This document shows positions 11,501-21,118 of a stretch of DNA of 64,000 nt, piece after piece. Position numbers and translations under genes: made by a program. Source of the DNA: Ascoidea asiatica. Taxonomy: Eukaryota > Ascomycota > Saccharomycetes > Ascoideales > Ascoideaceae. Under the pieces are notes generated by a model. The model saw only the letters and a list, made by a program, of their open reading frames with translations. It searched no databases and was not told where the DNA came from. Position 1 is the first letter of the stretch; each line of letters begins with the position of its first letter. The DNA lies in contig BCKQ01000007.1 of NCBI GenBank assembly GCA_001600695.1, forward strand, positions 1 through 64,000. Direction: 5' to 3'.

Positions 11501-12966
11501 GTTGAATTTAAAGTAAATTCAAAACCAATTTTACTTAATAATCTTTCTCTTAAAATTCTTTCTTGTAAATTTAATTTTGGTAATTCTTTAATTGATTGAT
11601 ATTCTTCATTCCAATCTCTATAAATATCAGAACCATCATTACCACCAAATAAATAATTTAATTGAGTTTTACCAAAATCAGAAAAATTATAATATTGTTT
11701 ATCTATAGGTTTTGAATTAATTAAAGATAATTCAATTGGAGCTAACCATGGAGTTGATAAAAATGAATCAGAAGGATTTAAAAGAATTAAAGGATTATTA
11801 TTATTTAAAATTTTATTATTTAAATTTAAAATTTCAATAAATTTTAATGATAAAGATTTAATTAATTGAATTAAAGAATGAGATTTAATTAATGAATTTT
11901 TTTTTGAAAAAATTTTTTTAATTGAAGGATCAAAATTATTAGTTGTTGAATTATTTAAGAAAAAACCATTAATTGTTGCAGTTATATTAAAAGTTTCATT
12001 TTCTAAAGTTTGTAAAGTTAAATATAATAAATGACCTCTTAGTTTATAATATGGAGAAGGATAATTCCAAGAAGATAAAGATAAATTTTTTAAAGCAGGA
12101 TTTAATTTTATTGGTAAATTTGGAGCATGATCTTTAAAAGTTGGAGCTTTGAATAAATCTTTTGAATAAATTAAAGCATTTTTTTTTTCATCTTCAGTTA
12201 ATTTTTTATCTTTTAAATCTTTTGAATCTTTTTCATCTTTTTCATCTTTTTCATCATTATCATTATCATTAGAATTTTTAATTGGAGATAAATTAATTTT
12301 TTGAAATTTAGTTGAACCTGGAGCTAAACCTAAGATTTCATTTAAAGATTCTAATTCATTTATTTGAGATAAAGCAGAAATTTCTCTTAATTTTAATAAA
12401 TGATCTCTTATATCTTTTTCAGTATATGGTTTTTCAATAACTTTTAAATATAAGTTATAATTATTATTATTATTATTATCATTATTACTAATATCTTTTG
12501 AATTTTTAGAATTTTCAGATAAATTTAAAATATCTTTAATTAATAATTCAGGTAATAAATTTATTTGTTTATTATTAGTATTATTATTTTGTAAAATTAA
12601 ATTAAAACATGTTAAATAATTAGATTGTGGTAATAATGAGATTGTTTGAATAATATCATTTATTGATTCAGATTGAGATACAGTTAATTTTAAAATATTT
12701 AAATTTGAAGTTAAAGAATTTGTTGAATCATCTAATTGTAAAATTTCTGTTGGTAAATTATTTTCAGGTAATTGAATTGTAACATGAACAATTTGTGGTT
12801 GTTCTTCATCAATATTTTCATTTTCTTGAATTTCAGATGCTTCTTCTTTTGATTCAGGTTCTTTTGATTCAATTTCATTTGATTTAACTTCACTTGATTC
12901 AATTTCATTTGGTTTTGGATCTTCTAATGAAGGACTCAAAACTTTTGAATCTGCAACAACACTCAT
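8569..12966 (-). CDS. CLU1: Clustered-mitochondria protein Clu1/Tif31
   Basis: A 1465-residue member of the CLUH/Clu1 family, somewhat longer than the S. cerevisiae protein (about 1280). The acidic N-terminus leads into a ubiquitin-like/CLU-N region. The conserved CLU core contains 'IVCQTPVPGVFNND' near residue 575 and 'MKGTDFRNYIIDLYKTTPCD' near 665. A Lys/Glu-rich linker lies near 850-905. C-terminal TPRs at about 1140-1320 include 'GLLAQIYFDLENTASAVEYSRKA'. The basic tail ends in a Lys/Ser run. The family binds mRNAs for mitochondrial proteins, associates with eIF3 and affects mitochondrial distribution. The start is the first ATG of the frame and gives the expected acidic N-terminus. Confidence 0.95.
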   Translation of the reverse strand: MSVVADSKVLSPSLEDPKPNEIESSEVKSNEIESKEPESKEEASEIQENENIDEEQPQIVHVTIQLPENNLPTEILQLDDSTNSLTSNLNILKLTVSQSESINDIIQTISLLPQSNYLTCFNLILQNNNTNNKQINLLPELLIKDILNLSENSKNSKDISNNDNNNNNNYNLYLKVIEKPYTEKDIRDHLLKLREISALSQINELESLNEILGLAPGSTKFQKINLSPIKNSNDNDNDEKDEKDEKDSKDLKDKKLTEDEKKNALIYSKDLFKAPTFKDHAPNLPIKLNPALKNLSLSSWNYPSPYYKLRGHLLYLTLQTLENETFNITATINGFFLNNSTTNNFDPSIKKIFSKKNSLIKSHSLIQLIKSLSLKFIEILNLNNKILNNNNPLILLNPSDSFLSTPWLAPIELSLINSKPIDKQYYNFSDFGKTQLNYLFGGNDGSDIYRDWNEEYQSIKELPKLNLQERILRERLLSKIGFEFTLNSTKGAMQILNGNIQPMNPNEQSNQFIYLRNNIFYSLGTDSSNQYLNKGGDEASRYCVGKDLTSIRLLNKIDNEKISHLCTSIIDYCGRRIVCQTPVPGVFNNDLLLDDDEKKNQSRIVHGLSDEGSNVARDDKFEKLLTPISEAFHIKKHNVFTKDPISNKINEIPLITSFETKGMKGTDFRNYIIDLYKTTPCDIEFIEKNWDLNHPLSYPHKEPLIRHECVGEWFRRKVTSLIKEEAQILEQKKKESIEKGEKLDQEKPTITVDPSKITLNPDCFSYSVDIKDLSKDQLEELKQDQENVREVSQFISEHLIPEFLADIGVSKIMAPVDGQHLSSLLHKQGINLRYLGKIATESLAYKEIELKKIEKTKKELAIKAEELAKKKKEEDEKKEKLGEEKKEEPIKKEEKEPEVTTNANFNLTVGSFEALYKCSIQEMIARASKHILRKLSTDIPFPVIPSIVSHFMNCLLGSDVNPSPKFFIEKEFEELYSNSVDFNTFSKITPEIIIAEVEAEVFKRFRFNLSEIKDWINNSKLIKKKAIFREISLKFGIQWSAFNYPFTKEEFLKLSEEELLISDEINIEESKKNKKKGKKSVSTITTIEAIKRETTFIPDDIISFFPIIKDSIFKSSLVEEIWDTGRSRLYGNDTSEKDHEMGISLLLESVSLYEQIYGTIHPELSKVYGLLAQIYFDLENTASAVEYSRKAVFISERCQGIDSFDTLLSLINLAYYEHVNGNTVNSLAIYSRILKDWETIYGDNTHPSSITTLTNIALMYQSSQLFETSKELLFKALNLSEKVNGKESQITAMIKYQYSQSLATINDIPNSIKFMNEAYHVFRDLLGDEDSTTKDAKKNVDSLTNFLILNAKQEKELKRIMAENEKQIKKQKEEERLSKLKLEKLSQNLKLTTNGNSIGNIKGILKENNSNTISNNNINNNKSIKSDPKIANQSIEEIMKYIEGSNDTSETIKKTPKKKSKKSKK

Positions 12967-13675
12967 TTTAAATTAACAAAAAATAAATTATATATACAGT
13001 AAGAGATACGTTGAAAAGTAATGAAAATGAATAAAATAAACTAAGAATTATATATTGAGTATTAAATATTAAGCGAATATAAAAGAAATGTAATATAATA
13101 TACAAAACTACTATTAAATTAGTCTCAAATATATTACTCAAATATATTACTGGAATATTACTGGAATATTACTGGAGTATTACTGGAGTATTACTTGCTG
13201 ATTTTTACCCCGAACATCAAAATCAAATTTTTCAAAATCCTCGCAATTTCAAAGCGTTCAAAGCCTTCAAAATGCAAAACGCCAATTGAATTTGAAAATT
13301 CCATCGTTTTTCCTCAGTTTTCTTTGTTCTTCTGTGACTGCGGTCACTGAAAGGGGTCTGTGTGGGCCACTAGAAGGCTGGTAATTAAAAACTAAAACTA
13401 AAAAAGGACCCACAAATCTGGTTTTAATCTTTCATGTGACCAGAGGCAGGGTAACACTTTTTAGTGCTGAAATATGTAGTAAAACGCATGATTCCAAATC
13501 AGGAACTTTAACCGCTGAAAATTTCAAATTTCAAATTTCAGGCGGATGTAAACATATCCGTACCATGGATTCACTATTATCCTTACTGAAACTAGTATAC
13601 GGATTTATAGTTTATTAATTTTATACAGTTTTGTCTATTTGTAATTATACTAAAAAAAGGATTTTATTCATGAGT
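12967..13675. other. CLU1 promoter and UGGT 3' region with GC-richer island
   Basis: This spacer separates the 5' end of CLU1 from the 3' end of the UGGT gene. It changes from AT-rich near CLU1 to a GC-richer patch at about 13200-13580. The patch carries an ATTACTGGAGT-type direct repeat (about 13140-13195), GGGGTCTG near 13353 and GCTGGTAATTAAA near 13378. A 60-codon plus-strand frame (13436-13618) has no protein features and is probably chance. Confidence 0.5.
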
Positions 13676-16600
13676 TTAAGACTTCATGGTTTGAAGACTT
13701 CTTTTTTTTAATTCACTAATTTCATTATCAATCTCTTCCCATTCAACTATTTGTCTTTTAGCTCTATCTAATTTTGGTTCTTTTGTTAATGGATTTTGAC
13801 ATAAATCAATAGTTTTAGCTTTCTTTAAACTTTCATCACTACACCATGTTTCACACCATAACCATTCTTGAGGTAATGAAAATATTTTAATTTCTCTTTG
13901 TAAATTATTTGGTAAATCTTGATCTAAATTTGATAATGAATTTGGATCACTTGATAATGATTGATAATGTTGTCTTAATCTATCTCCAGCTGCAATTGCT
14001 CTAAATCTTTTTAAATCAATTACATAAAGTGCACTAATATGATATTTAAATTCATCTCCTAATACTTTTTCCCAATATCCCTTTTTCCAAAATCTAAATC
14101 CATCCATTTCTTTACGTGAATCACACATTGGTGTATATCCATATGGTGCACCTTGTAAATCAATTTCATTTAATTCATTTAAATCTGTTCTAACAATTTG
14201 ATCTGAATCAACAAATATAACTTTATCTAAATCTTGTGGAAAAATAACATCTAAAAATAAAATCTTATATCCCCAAAATGTTCTTTGTTTTTCTCTTTGA
14301 GATCTTAACCAAAATGGCCATTTATATGTTATTAATTCATATTTAAAATTATATTCTTTTGATAATATTGGTAAAAATTCTTTAAAACTTGGTGACATAT
14401 AATTTTCAATTAACCAAAATTTAACTGAATGTTTTGTATGTCTTTTAACTGATGCAAACATTATACCAACAAATCTTTCATATAAATGTCCACTTGCAAT
14501 TGTAAAAATATTAATATCGGCTTTATCATTTTCAAAATTTTTACTTATTTTAATATTAATATTATTTGAATAAATTTTATCTTTAATATTTAAAACTTCT
14601 TGAGATATTTTATTAAAAGATTTATTAATAAATTTATTAATATTATTTGGTAAATATTTTAAAATTAAATTATTATTTTTTTTACCTAATAATTTTATTT
14701 CATCTTCTTCATTTCGAATTATTAAACTTTCTTCTTCCATTCCAATTTTTTTATTAAATTTTGGAAAAATTGTTAATCCATACATATCTAAAATTCCAAT
14801 TATTGATGTTTTCAATTTCAAATTTTTATTTAATTCATTTTCAATATTAATTTCTTTTAATTCAAAAATTTCTTCACTTTTACTTAATGGTTTTATTTGA
14901 AATTTCCATAATCCTGGATTTGCTTTTAATTGTATATATCCTAAATTTGCCATAATATTTGTATCTGAATAAATTTTTTCTTTATTATTTAATTCAATTA
15001 ATTCAACTTGTGCTCCAACTGGTGGTAAATTATTATTAATATCTTTACAATGTCCCTCAATTAAAATATTTCTTAATTCATAAATTCCTTCAATATAATT
15101 AAATTCAGTTGTATCTAATTTAACATTATCTAAATCCCAAATTGATTTCTTTGGCATAATAATCCATGATGATGGTACATCTAAATCTAATGTAAATAAT
15201 GTCTTTTCTGGTACATTTGAAAATTTATTATTAAATATATTTAAATCTAAATTTCCTGTATTTAAATCAAATTCAACATTTGATAAATATAATCCACGAT
15301 AAAATCTTTTAATATTAATTTCTTTTAATTCTAAATTTGGTTGTAATAAAATTGTAATATGACATAAATTTGAAAATTTTGATAAATTTTCAAAACTTTT
15401 TAACATTGAAATAATTTTTTGAGAATCTTCACTAATTGGATCAATTATCACAACAATTTCAAGATCTGAATTGAATTTTGATTCTTCAATATTTGAATAA
15501 TTAATATTACCTAATTCAATTGATAATCCTTCATAATCAATTGTTGATAAATCATATCTTGATATTGATTCTGATAATTGAAAATCAATTTGATTTGTAT
15601 CATAATAACTTTTTGTTAAAATACTTGTTAACATCTCAAACCAATCATAATAATTTTTAAATAATGTTATTTCATTTTCTTGAAATTTTTTAATATCATT
15701 ATTATATGAAATTTTTAAATCATCTTTTAATATATGTACAGCTTTAATTCTATTTTCAAGTTCATAAACAATTAAAAAATCTAAATCTCTTTGATTAAAT
15801 AATTCTTCCTCTTTATCAAAAATAACAACTCTTGAATTAACTATAATCATTGGTTTAAAATTGAATGATTCAATATCAATATCAATTAATTTCAATAATT
15901 CAATAATATCTTCATTATAATCATTAGTTTTGATATCATCAAAATTAATTAATTCTTTATCATTTTTAACCATATCTGAAATTAATAATAATGTATCCTT
16001 TATTGCAATTGATTTTCCAGAACTTGTACTTATTAAAGTTTCTTTAATTTTATTAAATCTTGAATTATCTTTAGCTGTATTAATTAATTTAATTCTATTT
16101 TTGAAATTTTCTTTATCATCAACTAAATCAAATTGCATTTTAAATAATTCAATAGTTTCATTTAAAAATGATTCACTATTAAAATTACCAATTAAATAAG
16201 TTGTTAAAGGAATATCATCTTCTGAATTAATATCTCTAAATTTTTTTTCATAATTATAAGTTAAAATATTATTACTAATTTTTTCATCATTTTGATATTT
16301 ATTAAAAAATTCTTCATTGAAAAATTTATAAATAAACCCATTAGTATTTGAATTATCATTAATACCACCTTTTTCAATAACTGGCATAATTTTTAAATTT
16401 CTTGAAGGTAATGATTTTTCATATAAATAATCAATTAATTTTTCATTTTTGAAATTTTTATCATCAGAAGTAATTTTTTCTTGAATAATACTTGCGAGAT
16501 AATTAACATCTTGATATAATTGATTTGCAATTGAATATTGCCATTGATTATATCTATCAAAATCTGTAAATACACCATCAACAACTATTTGAGGTTTTGA

Positions 16601-18742
16601 AATTGCAAATTTTTTTAAAAATGGAGTATTATCATATTCATTTAAATTTATTTTTAAATTTTTAGAATTATAATTATATTCATTTAATAAATTTTTTTTA
16701 ATTTCAAATGGAGAATTATTTAAATCATTTAAAAATTTATAAAGATCTTTTTTTGAAGAAGTTTCATCTTTATAAGCAATTTTATAAAAATTATTTAATA
16801 ATAATTTATCAATTAATTTTTTTTCATTTTTTTCAAAATTTGTACCAGAATAATTATTTAAAATTAAAGGTAAAAAACCAATTCTTTGTGGAATACCTCT
16901 ATCTAAAACCATTGAAGTTATTGTCATTGCAATATTTAATAAATTTTCATTATTTAAATTTATTATAAAAATCATATCAAAAATATTTTCTTTAATATTT
17001 GGTAATTGACCAGGTCTTATATCTTTTGCTTGATTAATAAAAATACTTCTATTTTCAGATAAATGATTATAAAAACCATCATTTTCAATATCATTAAGAT
17101 AAAAATATTTATCACCATTAATTTTATTTAAATTTTGAATATTAAATCTTTTAAAAATATTATTTGGAGAATTTAAATTATTTTTTTTAATATAAGTTAA
17201 CATAAATGCAAATCTAGATAAAAATTGTTTTGAATTAAAATTTGAAATTTTTAAAAATTTTTTAAAAAAATTAATTAAATTTAATTCAGTTTTAAATAAT
17301 TTTAATAATTCTAAAAAATTAAATTTCATTTCAGATAATGGTTTACCATTTATATAAATTCCAATTGAATTTTTATTTAAACCTAATTTTGAATTTGATT
17401 TAATTTTTGTAATTAAATTTTTAATTTTTGGTAATTTTTTATTTGCTTTAAATAATTTTGAAGATGAAATGAATTTTGAGAATTTTGGAAAATCTTGTAA
17501 GATTTGATTAAGAGTATTAAATTTTATATAATTATTATTTATAATATTATTATTATTATTATTATTATTATTATCGTTTAATAAAATTGGATTATTTAAA
17601 ATAAAATTAGTTAATCTTAAATCTAAATTTCTTATTTTTTTCTTTGATAAAGCTGGAATATCATCATGATGAGTATTTAAAAAGGGTAAAATTGAATTAT
17701 TTTTTTCTTTTATATTTGGGATAATATTACTATTATCAATTGAATCATTTAATGTTTTTTTAAAGACATCTCTATCATCAATTACAATATAATCAGTTCT
17801 TTTTAAAGTTAAATCTACACCATAACCAGATAATAATTGAAAGTTATTATTATTATTATTTTCATTTTCTGAAGATGGAATTGAATATCTCCAAATAAAA
17901 TTTAATTTACCAGATAAAACATTTTGATATAAACTTATAAAGAATTTTTTAAAATTAATATCTTCAATATCATTTGAATATAATATTAAAATTGGTACAT
18001 TTTTATTATTACCAATAATTCTATCAAATGGTAATAATATATTATCATCATCATTATTATTATTATTCCAATTGGTATTATCAATTTGTAAAGCGAATAA
18101 ATCAGTTGGATCTTTAATAATTTGATTATTAAAATATATCCAAGATTTTAAATTTTTAGTTGAATTAAATTTTATATTTGATAATATTGAATTATTATAA
18201 TAATTAAAATTAGATATAATTCTTGGAGAATAATAATGATTTGCTAAATAAATATCATAAATTAATTTTGATTGATTATTTAATAATTTATTAAAAGTTA
18301 AATCATAATAATAACTATCTTTTTTAATTAATAGTATTTGATTATTATTTTGATTATCAATTGAATTCATTTTTTCAATATCATCGAAATTATTCATTTC
18401 ATCAATATTATAATAATTTGAGGAATTTAAATTTGAATTTAAATTTGAATTTAAATTTGATTCTAAATCATCAAAATCAATATCATTTAATTGATCTATA
18501 TCATTGATATCTGTAATTTGAGTTAAATTCAATAGATTAAAAATTGTATTTAAATATAAAGAATCATTTTGAGAAGATATAGTTTCTAAAATTTCTAAAT
18601 AAAATGATGGATTTATCCAATTTGAATGTAATTTAATATCAATTGAATTTTTTTCATTTGTTTTAACATCAATTGAACATTGAGCAATATTGAAATGAAA
18701 TAAAGTTATAAGAAACCAAGTGATTGAATTTAGTATAATCAT
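13676..18742 (-). CDS. KRE5/gpt1: UDP-glucose:glycoprotein glucosyltransferase (ER folding sensor)
   Basis: A 1688-residue protein with a signal peptide at about 1-22 (MIILNSITWFLITLFHFNIA), followed by long divergent thioredoxin-like sensor regions. A strongly conserved GT24 catalytic domain starts near residue 1409 with 'INIFTIASGHLYERF'. It contains the DxD-type motif in 'VIFVDSDQIVRTDL' (about 1512), 'GAPYGYTPMCDSRKEM', and 'NLDQDLPNN' with 'QEWLWCETWC'. UGGT adds glucose to misfolded N-glycoproteins so that they rebind calnexin. The catalytic domain is much closer to functional UGGT than is the diverged S. cerevisiae Kre5. Asn repeats fill the N-terminal half. No HDEL-like ER retrieval signal ends the protein; it ends in LQTMKS. 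Confidence 0.95.
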   Translation of the reverse strand: MIILNSITWFLITLFHFNIAQCSIDVKTNEKNSIDIKLHSNWINPSFYLEILETISSQNDSLYLNTIFNLLNLTQITDINDIDQLNDIDFDDLESNLNSNLNSNLNSSNYYNIDEMNNFDDIEKMNSIDNQNNNQILLIKKDSYYYDLTFNKLLNNQSKLIYDIYLANHYYSPRIISNFNYYNNSILSNIKFNSTKNLKSWIYFNNQIIKDPTDLFALQIDNTNWNNNNNDDDNILLPFDRIIGNNKNVPILILYSNDIEDINFKKFFISLYQNVLSGKLNFIWRYSIPSSENENNNNNNFQLLSGYGVDLTLKRTDYIVIDDRDVFKKTLNDSIDNSNIIPNIKEKNNSILPFLNTHHDDIPALSKKKIRNLDLRLTNFILNNPILLNDNNNNNNNNNIINNNYIKFNTLNQILQDFPKFSKFISSSKLFKANKKLPKIKNLITKIKSNSKLGLNKNSIGIYINGKPLSEMKFNFLELLKLFKTELNLINFFKKFLKISNFNSKQFLSRFAFMLTYIKKNNLNSPNNIFKRFNIQNLNKINGDKYFYLNDIENDGFYNHLSENRSIFINQAKDIRPGQLPNIKENIFDMIFIINLNNENLLNIAMTITSMVLDRGIPQRIGFLPLILNNYSGTNFEKNEKKLIDKLLLNNFYKIAYKDETSSKKDLYKFLNDLNNSPFEIKKNLLNEYNYNSKNLKINLNEYDNTPFLKKFAISKPQIVVDGVFTDFDRYNQWQYSIANQLYQDVNYLASIIQEKITSDDKNFKNEKLIDYLYEKSLPSRNLKIMPVIEKGGINDNSNTNGFIYKFFNEEFFNKYQNDEKISNNILTYNYEKKFRDINSEDDIPLTTYLIGNFNSESFLNETIELFKMQFDLVDDKENFKNRIKLINTAKDNSRFNKIKETLISTSSGKSIAIKDTLLLISDMVKNDKELINFDDIKTNDYNEDIIELLKLIDIDIESFNFKPMIIVNSRVVIFDKEEELFNQRDLDFLIVYELENRIKAVHILKDDLKISYNNDIKKFQENEITLFKNYYDWFEMLTSILTKSYYDTNQIDFQLSESISRYDLSTIDYEGLSIELGNINYSNIEESKFNSDLEIVVIIDPISEDSQKIISMLKSFENLSKFSNLCHITILLQPNLELKEINIKRFYRGLYLSNVEFDLNTGNLDLNIFNNKFSNVPEKTLFTLDLDVPSSWIIMPKKSIWDLDNVKLDTTEFNYIEGIYELRNILIEGHCKDINNNLPPVGAQVELIELNNKEKIYSDTNIMANLGYIQLKANPGLWKFQIKPLSKSEEIFELKEINIENELNKNLKLKTSIIGILDMYGLTIFPKFNKKIGMEEESLIIRNEEDEIKLLGKKNNNLILKYLPNNINKFINKSFNKISQEVLNIKDKIYSNNINIKISKNFENDKADINIFTIASGHLYERFVGIMFASVKRHTKHSVKFWLIENYMSPSFKEFLPILSKEYNFKYELITYKWPFWLRSQREKQRTFWGYKILFLDVIFPQDLDKVIFVDSDQIVRTDLNELNEIDLQGAPYGYTPMCDSRKEMDGFRFWKKGYWEKVLGDEFKYHISALYVIDLKRFRAIAAGDRLRQHYQSLSSDPNSLSNLDQDLPNNLQREIKIFSLPQEWLWCETWCSDESLKKAKTIDLCQNPLTKEPKLDRAKRQIVEWEEIDNEISELKKRSLQTMKS

Positions 18743-19442
18743 TTTGATTTACTTATAATTGATAATTGATAATCGATTATGAGATAAGATATCTATATAA
18801 TTATAAATTATAAATTATAAATTATAAAATTGCCATCGAATTGGTTAATTCTGGCTTATTGAAATATTCTGGATTTAAACCTTTATTTTGGTTTAAATTG
18901 AATTAATTTCGTCAGCGTTAACAACAACATCACGTGCGCTAAGCGCTGAGCTTTTTTTCAATTAATTTTCCACAGCGGATTGAACAAAAAAATAATTATC
19001 CGGCTTCGGAAAATAGTAAAAGTACAAATATTTAATCCATGCACGGTGGAAACGGTTAAATGGAAACCAGCGGTTATTAAATTAAATAAGGAGACCCGCA
19101 GATCTGGCGTTGTTTTCTTTTTTAGCAAAAACCCTTCAAAAAGCTTTCAACGACACCTCAGCAGCTCAGTTCAGTTCAGTTCTCTTCATTTTCTCTTCTC
19201 TTCAGACAGCAAACTTCACACGCAGCAGAAGCAGAGGACTTTGGATTCTGTTGCAAGGAAGAGATGAGAATAAAAGAAGACCTATTTTTTGATTGATTGA
19301 TGAATGAATGGTCATTTTTGGTTTGATTTGATTTGATTTGATCAACTACAAAGGGAAATGATATGAAATGATATGATATGATAAATTATTATAATAAATT
19401 ATTAATATCAACTATGATCATAGAAAGAATAAATATTTCAAA
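18743..19442. promoter_or_regulatory. Divergent promoter region, UGGT and GPI3
   Basis: A 700-base divergent spacer. A GC-richer island at about 18900-19270 holds CACGTG (18932-18937), a GCGC-flanked palindrome beside it, GAGACC (19091-19096) and AGAAGACC (19275-19282). The flanks near both ATGs are AT-rich, with TTTGATTTGAT and ATGATATGAT runs before GPI3. Frames of 95 and 60 codons in the island lack features and look spurious. Confidence 0.55.
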
Positions 19443-20783
19443 ATGCATTATAATATAGCAATGGTATCTGATTTTTTTTTCCCACAAATGGGAGGAGTTG
19501 AATTACATATTTATCATCTTTCTCAAAAACTTATACAATTAGGTCATAATGTTATAATTATAACTCATGATTATAATTCAAGATCTGGTATAAGATATTT
19601 ATCAAATGGTTTAAAAGTTTATCATATACCATATTTTATACTTTGGAGAGAATGTACATTTCCAACAGTTTTTTCATTTTTTCCAATATTTAGAAATATT
19701 ATAATTAGAGAAAATATAAATTTAATTCATTCTCATGCTTCATTATCTTCTTTTGCTCATGAAGCTATATTTCATGCAAGAACAATGAATATTAAAGCTG
19801 TATTTACTGATCATTCATTATTTGGTTTTGCAGATATTGGTTCAATAACTGCAAATAAAGCTTTATCTTTTACTTTAAGAGATATTAATAGAGTTATTTG
19901 TGTTTCAAATACTTGTAAAGAAAATACTGTTTTAAGAGCTTCAATTGATCCAAGAATTGTTTCTGTTATACCAAATGCAGTAATTTCAAAAGATTTTAAA
20001 CCAAATTTTTTTAAGAAAAAAAATAAATTTATTACAATTATTGTAATTTCAAGATTATTTCAAAATAAAGGTATTGATTTATTAACAAAAATTATACCAA
20101 TAATTTGTAAAAAAAATAAAAATGTTAAATTTATAATTGCTGGTGATGGACCAAAATTTATTGATCTTGATCAAATGATTGAATTAAATAGATTACAAAA
20201 TAAAGTTAAATTAATTGGTAGTATAAAACATGAAGATGTTAGAAATATTATGTGTCAAGGTGATATTTATTTACATTCTTCATTAACTGAAGCTTTTGGT
20301 ACTGTTTTAGTTGAAGCTGCATCATGTAATTTATTTGTTGTAACTACAAGAGTTGGTGGTATACCAGAAGTTTTACCAAATCATATGACATTATTTGCAA
20401 ATCCTTCAGTAAATTCATTAATTGAAAATTGTTTAATTGCAATAAATTTAATTGAAAATAAAAAAATTGATACAAATAAATTTCATAAAGAAATTAAAAA
20501 AATGTATAATTGGATGAATATTGCAAAAAGAACAGAATTAGTTTATAATTCAATTAAAGATAATGAAAAAAAAATTCCAATTTATATAAAATTTAAAAGG
20601 CATTATTCATGTGGTTTATGGGCAGGAAAATTATTTATTTTATGTATTGTTATTGATATTTTTATTTTATTTTTCTTAAATTTATTTTTTCCAATTGAAA
20701 ATATTGATAAAGTTAAAAAATGGCCAAAGGGTAAAAGTAAAACTCCCAAATCAGCTTCCCATGATTATGATAACAATATTTAA
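19443..20783 (+). CDS. SPT14: GPI-GlcNAc transferase catalytic subunit Gpi3/Spt14 (PIG-A)
   Basis: A 446-residue GT4 glycosyltransferase, the usual length. The N-terminus 'MVSDFFFPQMGGVELHIYHL' and 'VFTDHSLFGFADIGS' are PIG-A signatures. The EX7E motif in 'LTEAFGTVLVEAASC' (about 283-292) is intact. A C-terminal membrane anchor spans about 396-420. The enzyme transfers GlcNAc from UDP-GlcNAc to phosphatidylinositol on the cytosolic face of the ER, the first step of GPI anchor synthesis. It shares a divergent promoter with UGGT, another ER glycosyltransferase. Confidence 0.97.
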   Translation: MHYNIAMVSDFFFPQMGGVELHIYHLSQKLIQLGHNVIIITHDYNSRSGIRYLSNGLKVYHIPYFILWRECTFPTVFSFFPIFRNIIIRENINLIHSHASLSSFAHEAIFHARTMNIKAVFTDHSLFGFADIGSITANKALSFTLRDINRVICVSNTCKENTVLRASIDPRIVSVIPNAVISKDFKPNFFKKKNKFITIIVISRLFQNKGIDLLTKIIPIICKKNKNVKFIIAGDGPKFIDLDQMIELNRLQNKVKLIGSIKHEDVRNIMCQGDIYLHSSLTEAFGTVLVEAASCNLFVVTTRVGGIPEVLPNHMTLFANPSVNSLIENCLIAINLIENKKIDTNKFHKEIKKMYNWMNIAKRTELVYNSIKDNEKKIPIYIKFKRHYSCGLWAGKLFILCIVIDIFILFFLNLFFPIENIDKVKKWPKGKSKTPKSASHDYDNNI

Positions 20784-21118
20784 TAATCATATATAATAAT
20801 AATATACAGTATAATATATATCTTTTATTCAATTCTTTTCTACAGTTCTTCAATACATTTTTATATCTTCATCATTATTACTTTATTTCTTATTAATTAC
20901 TGATTTTTATAGGCGGAAAAGAATCTAAGACCGGGTAACGCTCTTTATTTTTTTTATATTTCACAATAATTTTATTAAATTTCACTAGAAATAAATGAAA
21001 ATAAATGAAAATATTTATAATAAACTAAAGAATAGATAAAGAATAGATAAAGAATAGATAAAGAATAGATAAAGAATAGATAAAGAATAGATAAAGAATA
21101 GTATAAGAATAGAGCAGG
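20784..21118. promoter_or_regulatory. GPI3 3' end and MRPL40 promoter with tandem repeat
   Basis: It contains a Reb1-like CGGGTAA at 20932-20938, overlapping AGACC (20928-20932), in an otherwise AT-rich spacer. The last third is the 11-bp tandem repeat listed separately, which runs almost to the MRPL40 ATG. Confidence 0.5.
21027..21101. repeat. 11-bp minisatellite before MRPL40
   Basis: The unit AAAGAATAGAT is repeated six times plus a partial copy with essentially no divergence. It ends 17 bp before the MRPL40 start codon, so it probably lies in the 5' leader. Confidence 0.9.

Noticed and set aside
13676-18742. S. cerevisiae-like Kre5 in place of true UGGT
   Set aside because: The catalytic GT24 motifs (DSDQ, LDQDLPN) are intact and closer to functional UGGT, so I call it UGGT although it is the KRE5 family member here.
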